Assembly (NCBI GenBank): GCA_020744425.1
Contig: JAGMUV010000016.1
Coordinates: forward strand, 1,513,249-1,577,248
DNA length: 64,000 nt
Reading direction: 5' to 3'
From: Dactylonectria macrodidyma
Lineage: Eukaryota > Ascomycota > Sordariomycetes > Hypocreales > Nectriaceae
The notes under the pieces are model-generated. The model worked only from the letters and a program-made list of their open reading frames with translations, made no database searches and was not told where the DNA came from. The stretch's first letter is position 1. Each line of letters starts with the position of its first letter. A program made the position numbers and the translations under genes. Shown here one piece after another: positions 50,217 to 59,903 of the stretch.

Positions 50217-50726
50217 TATATTTAACGTGTTACGGGCTCAAGGTCCCGCCAACCGCCATAGGCGTAAAAACACGTGTTAAGCTGGCTATAGGGTAGTTGA
50301 GTCCCGCTCTAGGGTAGGCTGGCCCAGTCTTATCTTGTTTGGAAGACGCGGTGTGGGCCGGGGGACCGGTCGCGCTTTTTGGGCGTGCCGTCGCTGCTCC
50401 TTGCTGCTTCTTCCACTGTCTTCATCCCTCATTTCCCCTAAGCCATTCAGCATTTCTCAGCTAAACGCCTTATAATCTTCAAGCCTAGCACCCGTCAGCG
50501 GGATTTGAAGGCGCAACAGTATTCCAGTTGCAATTATCGAGCCAACTTTTCAGCAGCTCATCGAAATGTTTTCGACGGGGCCTCCGGGGCCCAACAGGTA
50601 TTATCTAACATCTGCTTAGCGGCCAACGCGTCCTCGCAGGGTGCCCGAATCGCGTCGGGACGGAAAGTAATAAATGAACAAAGGAAAGGTTTGGCGCGTG
50701 TCTTTTGCGCTGTGGGAGGTACGCCA

Positions 50727-53700
50727 CTAATAGTTGGGGCAAATTCGTGTAAAGAATTGGCTTGCCTTAACTAAGGTTGCGTACCGCTTGAATTCGGTTC
50801 CTATTATCTTGTGGATAGCGCTGAGAGGCTCCGGAGCCAGCCGGGGCCTTCTCTTTGCTTCCACCTTCCGACAGTAGAAGATGTGATAAGGGTTCTTTCT
50901 TCTCCCGCAGGTGCAGGAGATAGCAGCGTCGGCGTGTGCAAAGCGCTCGTGGTACTCTGCGAAGTCTCCGTGCTGTGTCCGCGCTGCGAGCAGCCGGTGG
51001 AGCACAGGTCGTTCTAACTCCAGTTCTTTAGGGCTTTTTAGCGTTGCCTTCAAGTTAAGGGGTTGGTACGATTCCGGAATGTTATCGATCCACCACAGTT
51101 GATGGTGTCGTGCTGTTTTGGCTCTTGCAAGCCCTTTGACGTACGCTAGTGTGGGAGGTAAGTCCTCGGGCACCTTCGCAGTGCCCCGTTTCGCGTATGC
51201 ATCCGCTGTTTCATTCCCTTCGATGTCCATGTGCCCTGGGGACCAGTGGACATCAACACTACCGTGGTCCTTGGCTAGCGCTTGGAACTCTAGGAAAACG
51301 TGCTGAGACGATTCGCCAGGGTTACCTAGCAGGCCTTGGATTGCAGCGGTGTTATCAAGGCAAACGTGGGTGGGATGTTGAGAGTTGGTGAGTTGCAGGG
51401 CCCTCTTCAGGCCCTCTAGGGCGGCGCGGGCTTCAGCGTCAAAGACTTCAGCTAACTTTAGCCCGCCAGAACCACCTGCAATTTGTTTGCCGTTACGCCA
51501 GATCGAGTACCCCCAACCTACGCCGTTTTCCGTTTTCGATCCGTCAGTGAACACTACCGTGTCCCTTCTGGGAAGGAACTCCAGCCAGTCGTTAAAATCT
51601 TCAGCGGCTTCCTTCTTTGACTTATGCACTGCTGTGGCCGCGGGGGCCTTAGGGAGGAGTTCGGGTCTTAGGGCCTTGGGAAGACATGCTGCAGTGCGCT
51701 GCAGGCGTGTCATCTTCCGGCCGGTGGGCTTTGAACGCTCAGTAAGCGGGTGAGCCGCGTCGAGCGTCTGGAGTCTTGCAGCGAAGCGTCGTTGTACGCT
51801 GTTAAGGAGGAGTTCTAGGGGTTGCGTCCCGCACTCCCGGTAGAGTGCAGGGAGGGGAGTTGTCTTCCAGACCGGTGCAATGGCCCTGAGGGATTTGGCA
51901 TAGGTCGTATGCATTCGTCGAACTAGGTGCTGAATACCAGTTGATTTGGTCCCTGTTTTCATGCCTGGGTACCACACTTCCACGCCGTACAGTAGCATCG
52001 GTTCAACGCAGGCTTTTACAGCGAGCCTGGTGTACTTCGGCGGAGGGCCTCGGTTAGTGTTCGTGACGCTGCGTAGGACGTTGGCCACTCGTTCTGCCTT
52101 CGCCGTCCACTTCTCAACGTGTGTCTTGAAGCGTAGTTTGCGGTCCAGGTGTAAGCCTAGCCAGCGCATGCTAGGCTCAGCGTGCTTGGGGGTGTCCCCG
52201 TGCTTCACTATAGGGCTGACCTGGTCCTTTCTCCTAGAGAAGTGCATTACTTCCGTTTTCTCAGGGTCGAAGTTCACACCGTTCTCCTCGCCCCACGCGA
52301 GGACAGCGGCAACGTCGGCGTTGATCATATCTGCAGTTTCTTCGAGGGAGTCACCAATACGAACCATAGCAGTGTCGTCAGCGTACCCGTAGCGCCTGGA
52401 GGGCTGCAGTAGCCGTATCTTGACGCTCTGAGAGCCAGGGATGTTGTCTAGTGCGCCGAGCCTGTAGATGGGTTCAGTATAGAGAAGAAAGAGGATCGGA
52501 GAGACTGGCGAGCCTTGTGGGAGCCCGCAGTCTAGCGGTTTGACGTCTGTGATTGTCTCTTGTAGCCGAATGCGCGCTGCTCGGTCAGTCATAAAGGACT
52601 CGACCCAGCGCACAAGAGGTTCTGGCCAGCCCTGCCTACGCAGTTGTCTGATGAGCCGGGCTCTCATTACAGCGTCGAAGGCCCCCTTAACGTCCATTGT
52701 GACGATAGTGGCAACCTTGCCCGAGTTCATGGCGTCCTCGAGGTCGTGCATTAGCGCTGCAACGAGGTCTACAGCGGATCTCTTCTGTAGAGCACCGAAC
52801 TGCTGGGGGTGGAGGATGCCCTGCGTAACAGCGATGTATGCTATTCGTCTGGCAATGAGTCGTTCTAGGCCCTTTCCGAGCACTGCGAGTAGTGAGATGG
52901 GGCGCCAGGATTTGGCTTTAGTTAGGTCTCGTTTCCCTGGTTTGGGGATCATGACTACCTCTGCAGTCTTGAAGACTTTGGGGTGGTATCCTGCGTATAG
53001 GCATCCGCCGTAGAGCCAGCACACAGTGGTTCCGATCGTATTCCAGCAGAGTTTCAGAAGGTCTACTGTGATGTTATCTACGCCAGGGGAGGTGCTCCCG
53101 ACGTTGATTGCAGCGTGTCGGGTCTCCTCTAGGGAGACGCTCATAGGGAAGTCTATGCGCTCTGTAGCGTTCTCGCTCCAGGGGTCGTCGATGTCGTCTG
53201 CGGCTGTCATGCGTTCGAGGGTGGCTTTGCGCAGCGCCTCAGCGCGCTCCAGCTGGGTTTCATATATGACCCCATTGACTTCCAGTGGCGGTGGGCGTAG
53301 TTGTCCACGTCCAGAGCCAAGTTTAGTGATCTTGAAGATTTGTTCCGGGCGGAAGATATTCTCCATGAAGGTGCGCCAGTACTCTCGTTTTGCGCTGCGC
53401 ACAGTGTTGCGGAAGATTTTCCGGGTCTCGGCCATTTCTTCTTCAACCCCGTTGCGCACTGAGGCTAGGAAGGTTTGGTGTGTAGTGTCACAGTCCTCGG
53501 TCCACCATGGGGCCTGAAGGCAGTGCCTCCTCGTCTGTTTGCTGGAGACGAGAATAGCATCTTGGAGGAGCTGGGAGAGCGCCGCAGCGGTTTCTTCCAG
53601 GAGGTGTTGTGTGGGTTCGGCGAGCCCGTGGCGTGTGAGTTCGAGTATTGGGGCGATGTTGCAGCGTATGTATTCTTCGAATCGGGGCGCGTCTATGACT

Positions 53701-54422
53701 TTGAGCTTTGCAGGGAGGTTTGGGAGCTTTAGTGATATGGGGATTGTAGTACTGAGTGAGTGGTGGTCAGAGGAGGTTGCTAGGTGTTCCTCCACTGTGG
53801 TCTCAGTGAAGGGGATGTTCGAGAAGGCGAGGTCGATGGTGTTGCCATGCTTGTTCGTAGGTGTGCCGAAGCGGAGTGTTAGTGCTAGGTCGTTCTTCTC
53901 CGCCCATTCAGCGATTGCGCCGCCGCCATTGCGACCTCTACCCTCCTGCCACGTGAAGTGGCGGGCGTTGAAGTCGCCTGCGACGAGGCAGTGCTTAGGG
54001 GGTTTCCACTTCAGTAGTGGATTGATCATGTCGGATTTCTCGTGGTGGTTGTCGTTGTAGATGTTGACTATTACTAGTCCGCCTGTAGAGATCCACAGGG
54101 CGTCTCTGGTCTTGAAGGGGCGGTGTTGGTCCGCTGTGAGCTTCCCGCGGCGGGATACATAGGTCATAACCCGGGGGCGGGTAGAGAGGTCGTCTTTATC
54201 CCATGTGTCAACAGGGGAATAGGTGTCGTATGCAGTGTGCGTTTTTGTTCTTGGTGCTCCGTCGAGGTGTTCCGTCCACGGTTCTTGTATTAATACAATG
54301 TCGTAGCCCCCTTTATCCGCTAGCGCAAGCGCTGTGTCGTGTGAGGGGCCTGTTTTGCCCACGTTCGCTTGGTAGACGCGAATAGGCCTGTCATGTGGTC
54401 TGCCATTGCTGCCTCCTACCAT
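50727..54422 (-). CDS. LINE ORF2: endonuclease, reverse transcriptase, RNase H
   Basis: An uninterrupted frame of 1231 residues. APE-like endonuclease, residues 1-235: RVYQANVGK, VLIQEPW (catalytic Glu), GDFNARHFTW near 149, NTIDLAFSN and the SDHHSL end near 217. Reverse transcriptase, about 480-760: IPKPGKRD, WRPISLL, MDVKGAFDAV (first Asp), LPQGSPVSPILF and YADD near 679. RNase H, about 950-1085: FTDGS, AEARAALEGL (Glu), CLDNTAAI (Asp), HWSPGHMDIEGNETADAYAK. A CTCG...HIFYC zinc-binding motif near 1167 follows. It nicks target DNA and copies the element RNA in place. The start ATG overlaps the ORF1 stop (TAATG), so translation probably depends on reinitiation. All key residues are intact. 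Confidence 0.96.
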   Translation of the reverse strand: MVGGSNGRPHDRPIRVYQANVGKTGPSHDTALALADKGGYDIVLIQEPWTEHLDGAPRTKTHTAYDTYSPVDTWDKDDLSTRPRVMTYVSRRGKLTADQHRPFKTRDALWISTGGLVIVNIYNDNHHEKSDMINPLLKWKPPKHCLVAGDFNARHFTWQEGRGRNGGGAIAEWAEKNDLALTLRFGTPTNKHGNTIDLAFSNIPFTETTVEEHLATSSDHHSLSTTIPISLKLPNLPAKLKVIDAPRFEEYIRCNIAPILELTRHGLAEPTQHLLEETAAALSQLLQDAILVSSKQTRRHCLQAPWWTEDCDTTHQTFLASVRNGVEEEMAETRKIFRNTVRSAKREYWRTFMENIFRPEQIFKITKLGSGRGQLRPPPLEVNGVIYETQLERAEALRKATLERMTAADDIDDPWSENATERIDFPMSVSLEETRHAAINVGSTSPGVDNITVDLLKLCWNTIGTTVCWLYGGCLYAGYHPKVFKTAEVVMIPKPGKRDLTKAKSWRPISLLAVLGKGLERLIARRIAYIAVTQGILHPQQFGALQKRSAVDLVAALMHDLEDAMNSGKVATIVTMDVKGAFDAVMRARLIRQLRRQGWPEPLVRWVESFMTDRAARIRLQETITDVKPLDCGLPQGSPVSPILFLLYTEPIYRLGALDNIPGSQSVKIRLLQPSRRYGYADDTAMVRIGDSLEETADMINADVAAVLAWGEENGVNFDPEKTEVMHFSRRKDQVSPIVKHGDTPKHAEPSMRWLGLHLDRKLRFKTHVEKWTAKAERVANVLRSVTNTNRGPPPKYTRLAVKACVEPMLLYGVEVWYPGMKTGTKSTGIQHLVRRMHTTYAKSLRAIAPVWKTTPLPALYRECGTQPLELLLNSVQRRFAARLQTLDAAHPLTERSKPTGRKMTRLQRTAACLPKALRPELLPKAPAATAVHKSKKEAAEDFNDWLEFLPRRDTVVFTDGSKTENGVGWGYSIWRNGKQIAGGSGGLKLAEVFDAEARAALEGLKRALQLTNSQHPTHVCLDNTAAIQGLLGNPGESSQHVFLEFQALAKDHGSVDVHWSPGHMDIEGNETADAYAKRGTAKVPEDLPPTLAYVKGLARAKTARHHQLWWIDNIPESYQPLNLKATLKSPKELELERPVLHRLLAARTQHGDFAEYHERFAHADAAISCTCGRRKNPYHIFYCRKVEAKRRPRLAPEPLSAIHKIIGTEFKRYATLVKASQFFTRICPNY

Positions 54423-54424
54423 TA
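54420..54424 (-). promoter_or_regulatory. TAATG stop-start overlap coupling ORF1 and ORF2
   Basis: On the LINE strand the ORF1 stop TAA (54424-54422) shares its last A with the ORF2 ATG (54422-54420). Such UAAUG overlaps support termination-reinitiation in some other LINEs and in mycoviruses. No independent leader for ORF2 exists, so this arrangement likely sets the ratio of the two proteins. Confidence 0.75.
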
Positions 54425-55990
54425 TAGGGAGGTAGAGGCGTTGGAGTCGTGTCTCGGGCGCTTCGTTGGCGATCCGGGGCGTTCTATTACCGGGGGTCTG
54501 GGTGCGTGTAAGCGTTCTGCCGCGGCCTCCGCGGGGGAGGAGCGGGGGTCCGGGCCCGGGGGAGAGGTTCGGGGGTTCTCAATGCGGAATAGGCGTTCGC
54601 CGGCTTGGCGGACCTTGCCTTTCTCGGCCCTAGTGAGGCGCCTTAGGGCCCCGTTCTGTTTCATGGGCCTTGCAGGGCACCCTGTATAGTCTGCGGGGTG
54701 GGGTCCGCGGCAGTTGGCGCATTGCGTTGCAGCGCATTCCTGGCCCTCGGTATGGTCTTTGGCGAGCTTGCCGCAATTCTTGCATCTCGGCGAGCGATCG
54801 CATTGTCGTTTGGCGTGGTAGTCCCAGCAGCGATCGCACTGCGTGGCCGGGGGGAGCTTCTCGATAAGGCGCGCGTAGCGGCTGGTGCCGAAAAGCTGGA
54901 AGCGTTTAGTGGGCTTCTCCAGGAAGGAGACAAGCACAGTGATGAGGGGGTCCTCGTGGCTGTTGTGTCGCGAGGGGCGCACGCTGATCGGTGTTTGGCC
55001 GGATTGCGCTGCCGCCTCTTCCAGTATAACGTTCGAGCTGACGTCTAGCAGGCCTGCAGGGAAGAGCCTGTGGAGCGTCCGGGGTACGTCCGCGATGACA
55101 TAGGTGTACCATTTCTGTGCTGTTTCCACCCTCTCGGCCCCTATGGTTTGGTTGATTTCGGCTTCGTTGTCGAGGATCTGTTGGTGCACTGCGCGGTCGG
55201 CTGCGCGCACCGCCCATCCCGATCTGATCTTCGCTGCGTGCGGGATCTGGTCGAGCTTAATCTTCAGTACGTCCGCCACGTGTGAGCGGAGCATATAGGG
55301 TTCGAGTCTCCACGCGGGAGATTGCTCAGCGAGGCGAATGAAAATTCTGTCGTCGTTGCCCCTAGCAGCACCCCCTATCTTGGGGTTGTTGTTGTTGTTT
55401 CGTTTGGGCAGCGTAGGTAGGCGTTGGGGGTCCGGGGCGGTGTCCTGTCGGAGGCCATCGCGAAGTCTGTCGGCGTATGAGTTGCCTTGCGCGTTCGGGG
55501 CGTTGTGTGTCTTTGTGGCAGTGGGATGTGGTCGATTTCCGTTGACAAGTTCAGTACAGAGTTGAGTGAAGTGCTTTGCTAGGTCGCATGCGAAGCCTGC
55601 AGCGTTCGTGCCGACAAAGTTCTTAGCGATAGTGTCGAACGCTGTGCAGAAGGCATCAGCGGCTTGTATATTGGCGTCGAGCAGGGCCCGGCTATGCGCC
55701 GCAACGCCCTGGAGCGTGGTCCTCGTAGAGATCGCATGTGTGTCGTTGTTCGTGATTCCGGGGGGCTCAATGCTGTACACGTAGTCACTGCTGGTGAGTG
55801 ATGGGCGTCGGTTGGAAGTGTCCCTGGGCTTGCGCGGGCTCCGGTGCGCGAGCTGCTCAGCTCTTGTTCCAATGGGCGTGATAGTGCCCTCGGCGAGGTC
55901 GTGGTGGGCGTCATGCAAGAGCCTGTCTCTTGCGAGGCGCGACAGGTCCTTAGGCGTCCTGGGCCCAAGGTCAAATTGCCCTGGGGCCAT
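54422..55990 (-). CDS. LINE ORF1: Gag-like protein with CCHC zinc knuckles
   Basis: The 522-residue frame begins MAPGQFDLGPRTPKDLSRLA. The middle has a predicted RNA-binding fold (RIFIRLAEQSPAWRLEPYML; KIRSGWAVRAADRAVHQQIL; WYTYVIADVPRTLHRLFPAG). Three zinc knuckles follow at about 383-445: CDRCWDYHAKRQC, CKNCGKLAKDHTEGQEC and CANCRGPHPADYTGC. A Pro/Arg-rich tail ends in the stop that overlaps ORF2. In Tad-type elements ORF1 packages the element RNA into a ribonucleoprotein. No frameshift or stop. It is co-oriented with ORF2 and presumably made from the same RNA; an ATG 108 nt from the element's 5' end is used. Confidence 0.94.
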   Translation of the reverse strand: MAPGQFDLGPRTPKDLSRLARDRLLHDAHHDLAEGTITPIGTRAEQLAHRSPRKPRDTSNRRPSLTSSDYVYSIEPPGITNNDTHAISTRTTLQGVAAHSRALLDANIQAADAFCTAFDTIAKNFVGTNAAGFACDLAKHFTQLCTELVNGNRPHPTATKTHNAPNAQGNSYADRLRDGLRQDTAPDPQRLPTLPKRNNNNNPKIGGAARGNDDRIFIRLAEQSPAWRLEPYMLRSHVADVLKIKLDQIPHAAKIRSGWAVRAADRAVHQQILDNEAEINQTIGAERVETAQKWYTYVIADVPRTLHRLFPAGLLDVSSNVILEEAAAQSGQTPISVRPSRHNSHEDPLITVLVSFLEKPTKRFQLFGTSRYARLIEKLPPATQCDRCWDYHAKRQCDRSPRCKNCGKLAKDHTEGQECAATQCANCRGPHPADYTGCPARPMKQNGALRRLTRAEKGKVRQAGERLFRIENPRTSPPGPDPRSSPAEAAAERLHAPRPPVIERPGSPTKRPRHDSNASTSL

Positions 55991-56468
55991 TCGGCCTTGA
56001 GGTTCGTCGTGCGTTATGCGATGTTAGTATATTTGGTGTGTAGTGGGCGCACTCCTTAACAGCAGTTGCCAAGGGGTGTGGATGTCGGAGGGAAGTTGTC
56101 CAGGGATATGCGGTAGCCCTTATCCACCGTATATAGGGTAGGTTGGCTCACGTAACATTCTGCTGCGTAATGTGCTTGACGTCCCAGCAAACACGGTGGT
56201 CTCTACATATGATCCATCATGCAAGTTGAAGACATAGTCGCTGAACTTTTCCTGGTGAGAGCGCCCTACTGACATTGATTCCACCCTGGTTAGAGCCATA
56301 TTTCCCAGATGTGGTTTCGCCATCGAGAAAGGACAATTACGTCATGTCTTGGCATTTACTGATAAGTTAAGCTTAATCAATCAATATCAGTAGCATGGTA
56401 ATCAATCAATCAGTTATCAGTAAGGGCCTTATCAATCAGTACTGCTTGTTGAGAAGTCTGGCCGGAAT

Positions 56469-59400
56469 GGGCTCGAAACGCAAAACATCCGACGAGTTTC
56501 ACAACGATTTCAATCCATGTTTTGCACCGGAAAAACAGACATCTGCCAACCGTGTAACTGGCAGCGTCCGGCCCCCAATACTGCCTAGAGACCTGACCAC
56601 TGGGTGATCGGGGTTGTATATTCCCCAGCACCTGACGCAGGCCCAGCGCCCGTCCACACATGGAAACGACGGCGCGTCTACCGTGATGGCGCTATCCCTC
56701 ACTTTTCATTGGCGACGGCAATTCAAGGCACATTCGCGGATTTCAAAAACAGTCGCAAACACCCTGCCGTCTCAACATGTCAATGCGCGATTCATATCTA
56801 CGAGGACACAATGAATGGGTTAGAGCACAAGACATCCATGCTCACAATTAGCAGTGATGGCGTCGAGCGCAACACCGGGGGGAATATCCGCCGTTCGGGC
56901 AACGCCGGGCAGTCATCACCCAGCTCTAGACGTGGTTACTATCAACACTACGGTATGGTCAACAGCGATATGCCAGACAAGAACCTGCGCCTCCCTCTTG
57001 GTGAGGTGTATTCTACCGAGTATCCCCTCGAAGATTGTGATGACACGGCTGTCGGCTGCGATGAAATCGACAAGGATCCTGCCGGCTTCGTCAGGGTCGC
57101 GCTGCTGCCATATTTACGACTTGTCAGCAGGCTAGTGCAAAAGCCAAGCGGACTTGCGGGAAATTTCCGACCCGGGCCGGTGCGCCCAATCTTTCGTTGA
57201 TGGGCCGAGATACGATTGGAGCTACAATCCGGGCTTGGCGAAGTCGGCTTTCGCGCATCTATCTACTCCACCTGAGGGTCAGGTTGCACTACCCTCGAGG
57301 ACTTAGCCTCCAATGTTCAGAGAGTAGGAAAATTCCTTTTCTTTTAATATGACTATATAATGATCCGGAACGAGCGAGCTGCTTACTTCATCGCATTGCG
57401 ATACAGTAGCCTACAACTGCTCCACGGTTATCCTAGTATCTAGCCCACAAGCATTAGACCGTCTTCCCGGACCTAGTTCGATGTCGCCCAAGTATCTAGA
57501 CTAGTACAATCACCCTAAAATCTGTCCTCACGGTGCAGTCGAGTAGCATGACTAAGCCTATAGCTCCTGTACGAATTTGTTTTGTGACGACCGGATTCTA
57601 TCATAAGTCTAGGGTAAGCCGGAACTTGAACGTGATGCCAGAGCGTAGGCGTCGCGTGTTGAGCGAGAGTTGACAACTTTAACCTACCGGTAAAGCAAGC
57701 ACCGTTTCGTAAACCATCCACCTATGACGTAAGAAGACAGAGTGTTTCCAATCATTCCAGCGTATGGGGTATCGCCCTTGGAATTCATTTACTATAGGAT
57801 GAAGTCTCTCACCATGCCACCCCGCAAGTACCTCATCCAGTCCTTGCTGTCCGAGTCGCGCTCACCATTCGGTACCTGTCCTCTCCAGTCACTGGGGTAT
57901 GAAGTGGTAGGGAGTCTAGTAGCTTGCACACTCGGATGGGGGTTAAGAGGTTCAACAGTTGAAAAAAAGACCAACAGCGAGATCAGCAGTGAATCACCGA
58001 GATGTAAGAGCTTATGTCTTCAGCATTTGTCTCTTCGGCTCAAACGCCCGCAGCGTTGTTGTAGATCTTAATCAAGCATGGAGTAGTATAGAACCAAGTA
58101 ACCTGATAGATTGAACTTTATGTTGAGGCACATCAATATGCAACGTAAAGATGCTGGTCACTGCCACATATCTCCTACTATAACCCGGCGACAGCCCGGC
58201 GCGCCCCCCACGAGGGCCCGGCGAAGCCGACCGCATTGCATAAATGACATAGTTACTTACAGGTACGTCTAGGAGCACGGTAGCTATCCGAGCTTGCACT
58301 ATTTAGGATACTACCCATGCTATACCCCAGAACCGACATTTTTACGCATTTTACGGCACTAGACAGATCTTTTGGCATTATCTCTCAAATTGAGGAACAA
58401 TTCAATGTACGAAGTCTTTGGATTGCATTGAATTGCGAGCCAAACTCAGTGAACTGGACCGCGTATGTGGATTGAACTTGAAGGATTGAGTTCTTGGGAG
58501 CGTCGAGGATTGTCAAAGCGTCTTGACACCTTGTCACATCTCAGCTATATCTCCCGTCTTTCTTTGCTGGCTTTTTCAAGAGAGTGGGGTGATGAGGCCT
58601 GTTGCATTGTTGCCCCTGTTCGCTTTCAACCCCGTATTTTCAGTTAGGCCGTGTACACCATTTGTTCATTTCTACCGAGTCAGCACGGAAAAAACGGACT
58701 AACCTTTGGCGCCACCGTCTCTGGCGCAAGCAATCGTCCGGGATACTCTATGCGGAGGCGAAGGGCACTCGCTTCAGTTGGAGCCAGGCACGCCCCCAGC
58801 AATAGTGGATTGGTAGCAATATGCACTGTTTCCCTAAAAACAAAAAGAGCAGAGTTTCAATTAGGAAAGCCCATGAACGGTCGCCTCGCTCCATGGGTGG
58901 TGGAGCCATTGCTTGCTTATTCCTGCCCCTGCTCTAATCGATGGAACTCGGCTCTGCACAGTCTAGGCAGGGGTACGTGGCCGCCTGGTTTAGACTCGGT
59001 TCGCCCTTACTCCGTCCTTCGTACTGTACACATATCCTATCAATTCCGGTTTGGCATTGGGTGGTGGGGTCTCGTCGGTGAATGGCGGCAAAAGTGCGGC
59101 GGTGCAAGTTGGACTCTGGTTGCCCGTTGCTGTACCACCAAGGATCAATCACCAAAGCCAGACGACATTCCATTATTTTCCTTGTTTTGCCATCTCCCAA
59201 TCCCAGCTCTGGTCAAGTTACATAAAAGGAGTGCGGAAATCTCGCTATTACCCAGCCTCATCATTACAGCGCAAGTGTTGGCGGAGAATCAAAGAAACGA
59301 GCACTAGCGGTGACGGCAGAGCCGCATTGAGGCAGGGTATCTAGGCGCGCCTCGTTGCCTTCGCAAGGGATGATAAGCCTAGTTCATTGCCAGGGAGTCG

Positions 59401-59650
59401 AGTGAGAGATTTTGTTAAAATCTGCGAAATTTGGGCCCTTGCAGATTGACGAAGTGAGTAAGTTAGGGCGCCCACTAACAGGGTTTGATATGAAATCAAG
59501 CCTCAGCCGCAGGGATGTGTGAAAGCGGAAGCCCACGAAGTAGACGCGAGTCGCCTTGTGACATTCGAAGCAGGCTCGAGCCCTCCTCCGCGACCGTTTT
59601 AGCCGACCAGGCTTCCCACAGCGTCTACATACCCAGATGCATACGAAGTA
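56469..59650. other. Intergenic between hAT/LINE composite and UBR1
   Basis: I find no gene here. A frame from 56604 to 57200 lacks an ATG near its start and has no recognisable domain. A GC-rich stretch near 58190-58230 and scattered AT-rich parts show no repeats or element ends. Confidence 0.4.
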
Positions 59651-59745
59651 CAGTAACATGCCAAAAGTCTGACCCCACCTACACTCAATCCATCATCCTG
59701 CAATTATGACCACGTAACTTCATTTCATTTTTCGCCCAATGCCTT
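59651..59745. mobile_element. Isolated end of a Tc1-like element, family B
   Basis: TA at 59649-59650 is followed by CAGTAACATGCCAAAAGTCT, then ACCCCAC, ATCATCCTGCAATTATGACC and ACGTAACTTCA. This follows the left end of the element at 23184 over about 90 bp. No transposase or opposite end follows, so it is a truncated copy lying about 160 bp before the UBR1 start, in its presumed promoter. Confidence 0.8.
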
Positions 59746-59903
59746 GACTTCACTCTGTACCTGCCAGCTTTATCGAAAAGGTACGAAGTAATTACGTTGC
59801 GTTTGCAACCCCTCCTTCCCGCTCCTTGACGACATTACCGACACCACACTCGGGCACCCGCCCTCCAACACGCCAGTACGGGCTACCATATGCCTTGAGG
59901 ACC

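Larger units (their letters stand above)
50193..56098 (-). mobile_element. Full-length Tad-like LINE (non-LTR retrotransposon)
   Basis: A 14-bp duplication TCCAGGGATATGCG flanks the element at 50179-50192 and 56099-56112. Read on the minus strand it has a short leader (108 nt before ORF1), ORF1, ORF2 overlapping by one base, a 3' untranslated region of about 530 bp (50217-50726) and a (CTA)8 tail (50193-50216) in place of poly(A). Two ORFs with APE-type endonuclease, RT and RNase H domains are typical of the Tad1/CgT1/MGR583 group of fungi. No frameshift is visible, so it may be retrotransposition-competent. Confidence 0.96.
49760..56460. mobile_element. Non-autonomous hAT element, split by a LINE
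   Basis: The termini are the same 20-bp inverted repeat CAGACTTCTCAACAAGCAGT on both sides. A perfect 8-bp duplication GCCGGAAT lies at 49752-49759 and 56461-56468. Subterminal blocks repeat ATCAATCAGT, ACTGAT and CAGTTATCAGT. Removing the LINE and one LINE duplication leaves 781 bp without any transposase. Its CAGACTT start recalls the hAT end at 12825. Confidence 0.93.

Noticed and set aside
56604..57200. A 198-codon open frame right after the hAT/LINE composite
   Set aside because: It does not begin with ATG, the first ATG lies far inside, and the composition shows no domain or codon pattern suggesting a gene.
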